This document shows positions 60,932 to 64,000 of a DNA stretch of 64,000 nt, piece by piece. Each line of letters starts with the position of its first letter. Position 1 is the first letter of the stretch. The notes under the pieces were generated by a model. It was given only the letters and a program-made list of their open reading frames with translations. It ran no database searches and had not been told where the DNA came from. Both the position numbers and the translations under genes were made by a program. The stretch comes from JAWWOW01 sp033851265 (GTDB taxonomy: Bacteria > Actinomycetota > Actinomycetes > JAWWOW01), in the NCBI GenBank assembly GCA_033851265.1, contig JAWWOW010000003.1, positions 62,001-126,000 of the forward strand, written 5' to 3'.

Positions 60932-60944
60932 CGCCCCGTCAGAT
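60926..60944 (+). promoter_or_regulatory. 19-bp perfect operator palindrome before the amidohydrolase operon
   Basis: ATCTGACGCCCCGTCAGAT is the longest copy of the recurrent palindrome (perfect 8-3-8). It contains the ipdC stop codon and lies 27-45 nt before the ATG at 60971. An extra half-site (TCAGAT) follows at 60950-60955. Confidence 0.72.
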
Positions 60945-60970
60945 ATGGGTCAGATTGGGAGCCGCCGCTC

Positions 60971-62167
60971 ATGAAGTCCGAGCTGCCGAAGATCATCAGC
61001 GTCGACGACCACGTCGTCGAGCCACCGCATCTCTGGCAGACCTGGCTTCCGGCGAAGTTCCGCGACCGCGGCCCGCGTAGCGAACGCCGCGGCATCGGCG
61101 CGATGAAGCACGTCGGTGGCGGCACCTACGAGCAGAGCTTCGACGACAACGGCGCGCAGGCCGACTGCTGGGTCTACGAGGACCTCGTCTACATCAACAA
61201 GCGGCATGTCGCCGCCGTCGGCTTCGACCGCGACGACATGACGATGAGCCCGATCACCTACGACGAGATGCGTCCCGGCTGCTACGAGCCGAAGGCTCGC
61301 GTCGAGGACATGGAGATGAACCACGTCGAGGCGTCGCTGTCGTTCCCGACGTTTCCGCGGTTCTGCGGGCAGACGTTCCTCGAGGCGAAGGACCGTGAGG
61401 TCGCCGAGGCGTGCGTCTACGCCTACAACGACTGGATGCACGAGGAGTGGTGTGGTGACTCCGGTGGTCGGCTGATCCCGCTGCCGATCATCCCGCTGTG
61501 GGACGCCGATCTCGCGGCTGCAGAGGTACGCCGCAACGCCGCCCGCGGGGCCCGCGCCGTCTGCTTCAGCGAGATCCCGCCGCATCTCGGCCTGCCGAGC
61601 ATCCACTCGAAGTACTGGGATCCCTTCTTCGAGGCCTGCCAGGAGACCGGTACGACGGTGTGCATGCACATCGGTTCGTCGTCGAAGATGCCGGCGACAT
61701 CAGCGGACGCGCCTGCTGCTGTCGCCGCATCGTTGAGCTTCAACAACGCGATGGCGTCGTTGTCGGACTTCTTGTTCTCCGGCGTGCTCGTGCGCTTCCC
61801 GACCCTCAAGCTCGCTTACTCCGAGGGGCAGATCGGCTGGCTGCCCTACGTGCTCGAGCGCGTCGACGACGTGTGGCGCGAGCACCGCGCATGGGGTGGG
61901 GTCAAGGACATCATCCCTGAGCCACCGTCGATGTATTTCCGGCGTCAGGTCTACGGCTGCTTCTTCCGTGACAAGCACGGCATCGACTCCCTCGACGCGA
62001 TCGGTGTCGACAACGTGACGTTCGAGACGGACTACCCGCACACCGACTCGACGTGGCCGGAGACCAAGCAGGTGGCCGAGAAGATGATGGCCGACCTGTC
62101 CGATGAGGTCGTCTACAAGATTGTGCGCGGCAACGCGATCCGCATGCTCGAGCTCGACTTGACCTGA
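60971..62167 (+). CDS. Amidohydrolase 2-family metal-dependent hydrolase
   Basis: A 398-residue amidohydrolase of the ACMSD-like (Amidohydro_2) family. ISVDDHVVEPPHLW is the N-terminal metal motif (Asp-His variant). RVEDMEMNHVEASLSFPTFPRF, CMHIGSSSKMP with the barrel His, LKLAYSEGQIGWLPYVLER, and FETDYPHTDSTWPETK with the final Asp follow. GGGAG 10 nt before the ATG. Members often decarboxylate or hydrolyse cyclic and unsaturated acids. The gene is controlled by the strongest operator copy and follows ipdC, suggesting a late step on a HIP-derived or related acid. Confidence 0.85.
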   Translation: MKSELPKIISVDDHVVEPPHLWQTWLPAKFRDRGPRSERRGIGAMKHVGGGTYEQSFDDNGAQADCWVYEDLVYINKRHVAAVGFDRDDMTMSPITYDEMRPGCYEPKARVEDMEMNHVEASLSFPTFPRFCGQTFLEAKDREVAEACVYAYNDWMHEEWCGDSGGRLIPLPIIPLWDADLAAAEVRRNAARGARAVCFSEIPPHLGLPSIHSKYWDPFFEACQETGTTVCMHIGSSSKMPATSADAPAAVAASLSFNNAMASLSDFLFSGVLVRFPTLKLAYSEGQIGWLPYVLERVDDVWREHRAWGGVKDIIPEPPSMYFRRQVYGCFFRDKHGIDSLDAIGVDNVTFETDYPHTDSTWPETKQVAEKMMADLSDEVVYKIVRGNAIRMLELDLT

Positions 62168-62175
62168 GGGGCCCC

Positions 62176-63900
62176 ATGCACGACTACCTGATCAAGGGCG
62201 GCACCGTCGTCGACGGCACCGGCGCCCCCGCGCGCAAGGCCGACGTCGCAGTCAAGGACGGCCGCATCGTGGCCATCGGCGACATCGACGAGGACGCGAC
62301 CACGGTGCTCGACGCCGAGGGGCTTGTCGTCGCGCCCGGCTTCGTCGACCCCCACACGCACTACGACGGCCAGCTGTTCTGGGACCCGACGGCGAGCCCC
62401 TCCAACGTGCACGGCGTCACGACCGTGTTCGGCGGCAATTGCGGCTTCACCCTCGCGCCGATCAAGGAGCGCGACGCCGACTACATCCGCCGGATGATGC
62501 AGAAAGTCGAAGGCATGCCGCTCGAAGCACTGGAGACCGGCGTGCCCTGGACGTGGGAGACCTTCGGTGAGTACCTCGGGGCGCTCGACGGACGGATCGG
62601 TGTCAACGCCGGCTTCCTCGTCGGTCACTGCGCCATCCGCCGTTACGTCATGGGTGAGGACTCGGTCGGTGGTCAGCCGACGGAGGACCAGCTCACCGAG
62701 ATGGTCACGGTGTTGAAGGAGTCGCTGGCCGCCGGTGGTCTCGGCTTCTCGACGACGTTGTCGCACACGCACTCCGACGGCAACGGCGACCCGGTGCCGT
62801 CACGGCATGCCAAGCGCGATGAGCTGCTCGCCCTGTGCGGAGCGGTCAGCGAACACGAAGGCACCACGCTCGAAGGGATCGTCTCCGGTTGCCTCGACAA
62901 GTTCTCTGACGAAGAGGTCGATCTGCTCACCTCGATGAGTGCGGCCGCTAACCGCCCCATCAACTGGAACGTCCTCACCGTCGACAAGTCCGCCGTCAAG
63001 GAGCGCATCCCGCACCAGCTAGAGGCGTCGTCGTACGCCGAGAAGAACGGCGCGCGCATCGTCGCGTTGACCATGCCGGTCGTCGTACCGATGAACATGA
63101 GCCTGCGCACGTTCTGCGCGCTCAACCTCATCCCCGGCTGGGCCGATGTCCTGTCACTGCCGATCCCGGAGCGGATGGAAAAGCTCGCCGACCCGGCCGT
63201 GCGCCAGGACTTGCTCGACAAGGCCAACCAGCCGGGCACCGGTGTGCTCGGGCGGCTCGCCAACTTCAAGCGCTACGTCATCGGCGACACGTTCTCGCCG
63301 CAGAACGCCGGGCTCAAGGGCCGGGTCGTCGGTGAGATCGCCGAGGAGCGCGGCGTTGACCCGTTCACCGCTCTCGCCGACATCGCCATCAAGGACGAGC
63401 TCAAGACCGTGCTGTGGCCGATGCAGGACGACAACGACGCCGAGACGTGGAACCTGCGCCGCGACGTCTGGGAGGACGAGCGCGTGATGCTCGGGGGTTC
63501 CGATGCCGGCGCACACCTCGACCGCATGTGCGGTGCGCCGTACACCACGCGTTTCCTCGGCGACATGATTCGCGGCCGCAAGTTGCTCCCCCTGGAGAGA
63601 GCGGTGTCGATGATTACGGACGTGCCGGCGCGGCTGTTCGGTCTGCGCGAACGCGGCCGTTTGGAGGAGGGCTTCCACGCCGACATCTGCGTGTTCGACC
63701 CTGAACAGATCGGCTCCGAGGACGCGACACTCGTGCCCGACCTTCCCGGTGGCGCGGCCCGGCTCACCGCTGGCTCGCATGGCATCGTGCGCGTGCTCGT
63801 CAACGGTGTCGAGACGGTCATCGACGGCAAGTCGACCGACGCGACGCCCGGCACGATCATCAAGTCGGGCCGCGACACGTACACCGTGAGCACGGCATGA
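62176..63900 (+). CDS. Amidohydrolase, N-acyl-D-amino-acid deacylase type
   Basis: A 574-residue metal-dependent amidohydrolase. DYLIKGGTVVDGTGAPARKADVAV is the N-terminal composite sandwich. VAPGFVDPHTHYDGQLFWDP is the HxH metal motif, GVTTVFGGNCGFTLAP carries the family Cys ligand, GGLGFSTTLSHTHSDG follows, and GGSDAGAHLDRM supplies the catalytic Asp. The D-aminoacylase group includes many enzymes of unknown substrate. It starts 8 bp after the preceding amidohydrolase with GAGGGG before the ATG. The pair may act in sequence on one cyclic or amide substrate. Confidence 0.86.
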   Translation: MHDYLIKGGTVVDGTGAPARKADVAVKDGRIVAIGDIDEDATTVLDAEGLVVAPGFVDPHTHYDGQLFWDPTASPSNVHGVTTVFGGNCGFTLAPIKERDADYIRRMMQKVEGMPLEALETGVPWTWETFGEYLGALDGRIGVNAGFLVGHCAIRRYVMGEDSVGGQPTEDQLTEMVTVLKESLAAGGLGFSTTLSHTHSDGNGDPVPSRHAKRDELLALCGAVSEHEGTTLEGIVSGCLDKFSDEEVDLLTSMSAAANRPINWNVLTVDKSAVKERIPHQLEASSYAEKNGARIVALTMPVVVPMNMSLRTFCALNLIPGWADVLSLPIPERMEKLADPAVRQDLLDKANQPGTGVLGRLANFKRYVIGDTFSPQNAGLKGRVVGEIAEERGVDPFTALADIAIKDELKTVLWPMQDDNDAETWNLRRDVWEDERVMLGGSDAGAHLDRMCGAPYTTRFLGDMIRGRKLLPLERAVSMITDVPARLFGLRERGRLEEGFHADICVFDPEQIGSEDATLVPDLPGGAARLTAGSHGIVRVLVNGVETVIDGKSTDATPGTIIKSGRDTYTVSTA

Positions 63901-64000
63901 ACACGATCACCGGGGCGAAGGTCCTCGTCACGGGTCCGACCGGGATGGTGGCCAAGCCGGTCGCGCGCGCGTTCGCCAAAGAAAACGAGGTGTATGCCGC
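63897..64000 (+). CDS. NAD-dependent epimerase/dehydratase family protein (5' part)
   Basis: Only the first 34 or so codons are inside the window. It overlaps the amidohydrolase stop by 4 bp. The start MNTITGAKVLVTGPTGMVAKPVARAFAKENEV is a Rossmann beta-alpha-beta with a G-x-T-G-M-V loop, typical of extended SDR/epimerases. The substrate cannot be judged. It continues the amidohydrolase operon. Confidence 0.75.
   Translation, partial: MNTITGAKVLVTGPTGMVAKPVARAFAKENEVYA

Noticed and set aside
1..64000. tRNA, rRNA, CRISPR, integrase or insertion-sequence signals
   Set aside because: No cloverleaf-like gap, regularly spaced direct repeats, transposase or integrase motifs were found. Genes are tightly packed and look vertically organised.

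Overview
The window is high-GC DNA from an actinobacterium. The evidence is a mycobacterial-type sterol catabolic gene set, a KstR-like TetR repressor with matching KstR boxes, an actinobacterial LexA (SOS) box, a DUF222/HNH protein, a WS/DGAT wax-ester/TAG synthase, an F420/LLM-type oxidoreductase and a mycothiol-type maleylpyruvate isomerase fold protein. Many genes appear to start leaderlessly with GTG or ATG. It is clearly not M. tuberculosis: gene order differs and a LIV-type ABC transporter sits among the sterol genes. Homology statements rest on remembered family sequences and visible motifs; no search was run.

Region 1 (1-22.7 kb) is a sterol side-chain block. It starts with the end of fadE26 and with fadE27 (ChsE4-ChsE5 type dehydrogenase). 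Then come a four-gene LIV-type ABC importer and two envelope proteins. A leftward operon follows: fadA5, echA19, a hotdog thioesterase and an SDR. Rightward is an operon of about 10 kb: aldehyde dehydrogenase, CYP125-like P450, acyl-CoA synthetase, two DUF35 proteins, ltp4, ltp3, a FabG3-like SDR, fadD19 and kstR. The gap between fadA5 and the aldehyde dehydrogenase holds two KstR-type palindromes, so the two operons are probably controlled by the repressor encoded at the end of the second.

Region 2 (22.7-28.7 kb) holds a GNAT acetyltransferase, an SOS-boxed DUF222/HNH protein, a LipC-like esterase divergent from a WS/DGAT acyltransferase with a strongly basic tail, and an alpha/beta hydrolase.

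Region 3 (28.8-40.5 kb) is mixed lipid and accessory metabolism: a FadE pair, an LLM oxidoreductase, SDRs, a SixA-like phosphatase, a DapB-like dehydrogenase, a small Gly/Cys-rich membrane peptide gene, a DUF421 protein, a glycosyltransferase, an isochorismatase-fold hydrolase and a cyclase-fold hydrolase.

Region 4 (40.5-64 kb) carries most of a steroid C/D-ring (HIP) degradation set in two blocks: an Rv3548c-like SDR, fadE30 and ipdF; then an Rv3549c-like SDR, echA20, ipdA, ipdB and ipdC. Between and after them lie aldehyde and alcohol dehydrogenases, an ECF sigma/membrane-protein pair, an HsaB-like flavin reductase, an ADP-forming acyl-CoA synthetase, a PLP decarboxylase, an AMP ligase, a FadE, a second TetR regulator and two amidohydrolases.

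The main unexplained signal is a 15-bp palindrome, CTGACG-N3-CGTCAG and close variants, found in seven intergenic or start-proximal places from 28.8 to 60.9 kb. It lies between or before the HIP operons and several unassigned operons, often 21-37 nt upstream of an apparently leaderless start codon. It is neither the KstR nor the remembered KstR2 motif. The TetR gene at 55,998-56,669 is the best candidate for its binding protein.

No rRNA, tRNA, CRISPR array, insertion sequence or integrase was seen. No gene-free stretch exceeds 300 bp; the longest is 28,655-28,843.
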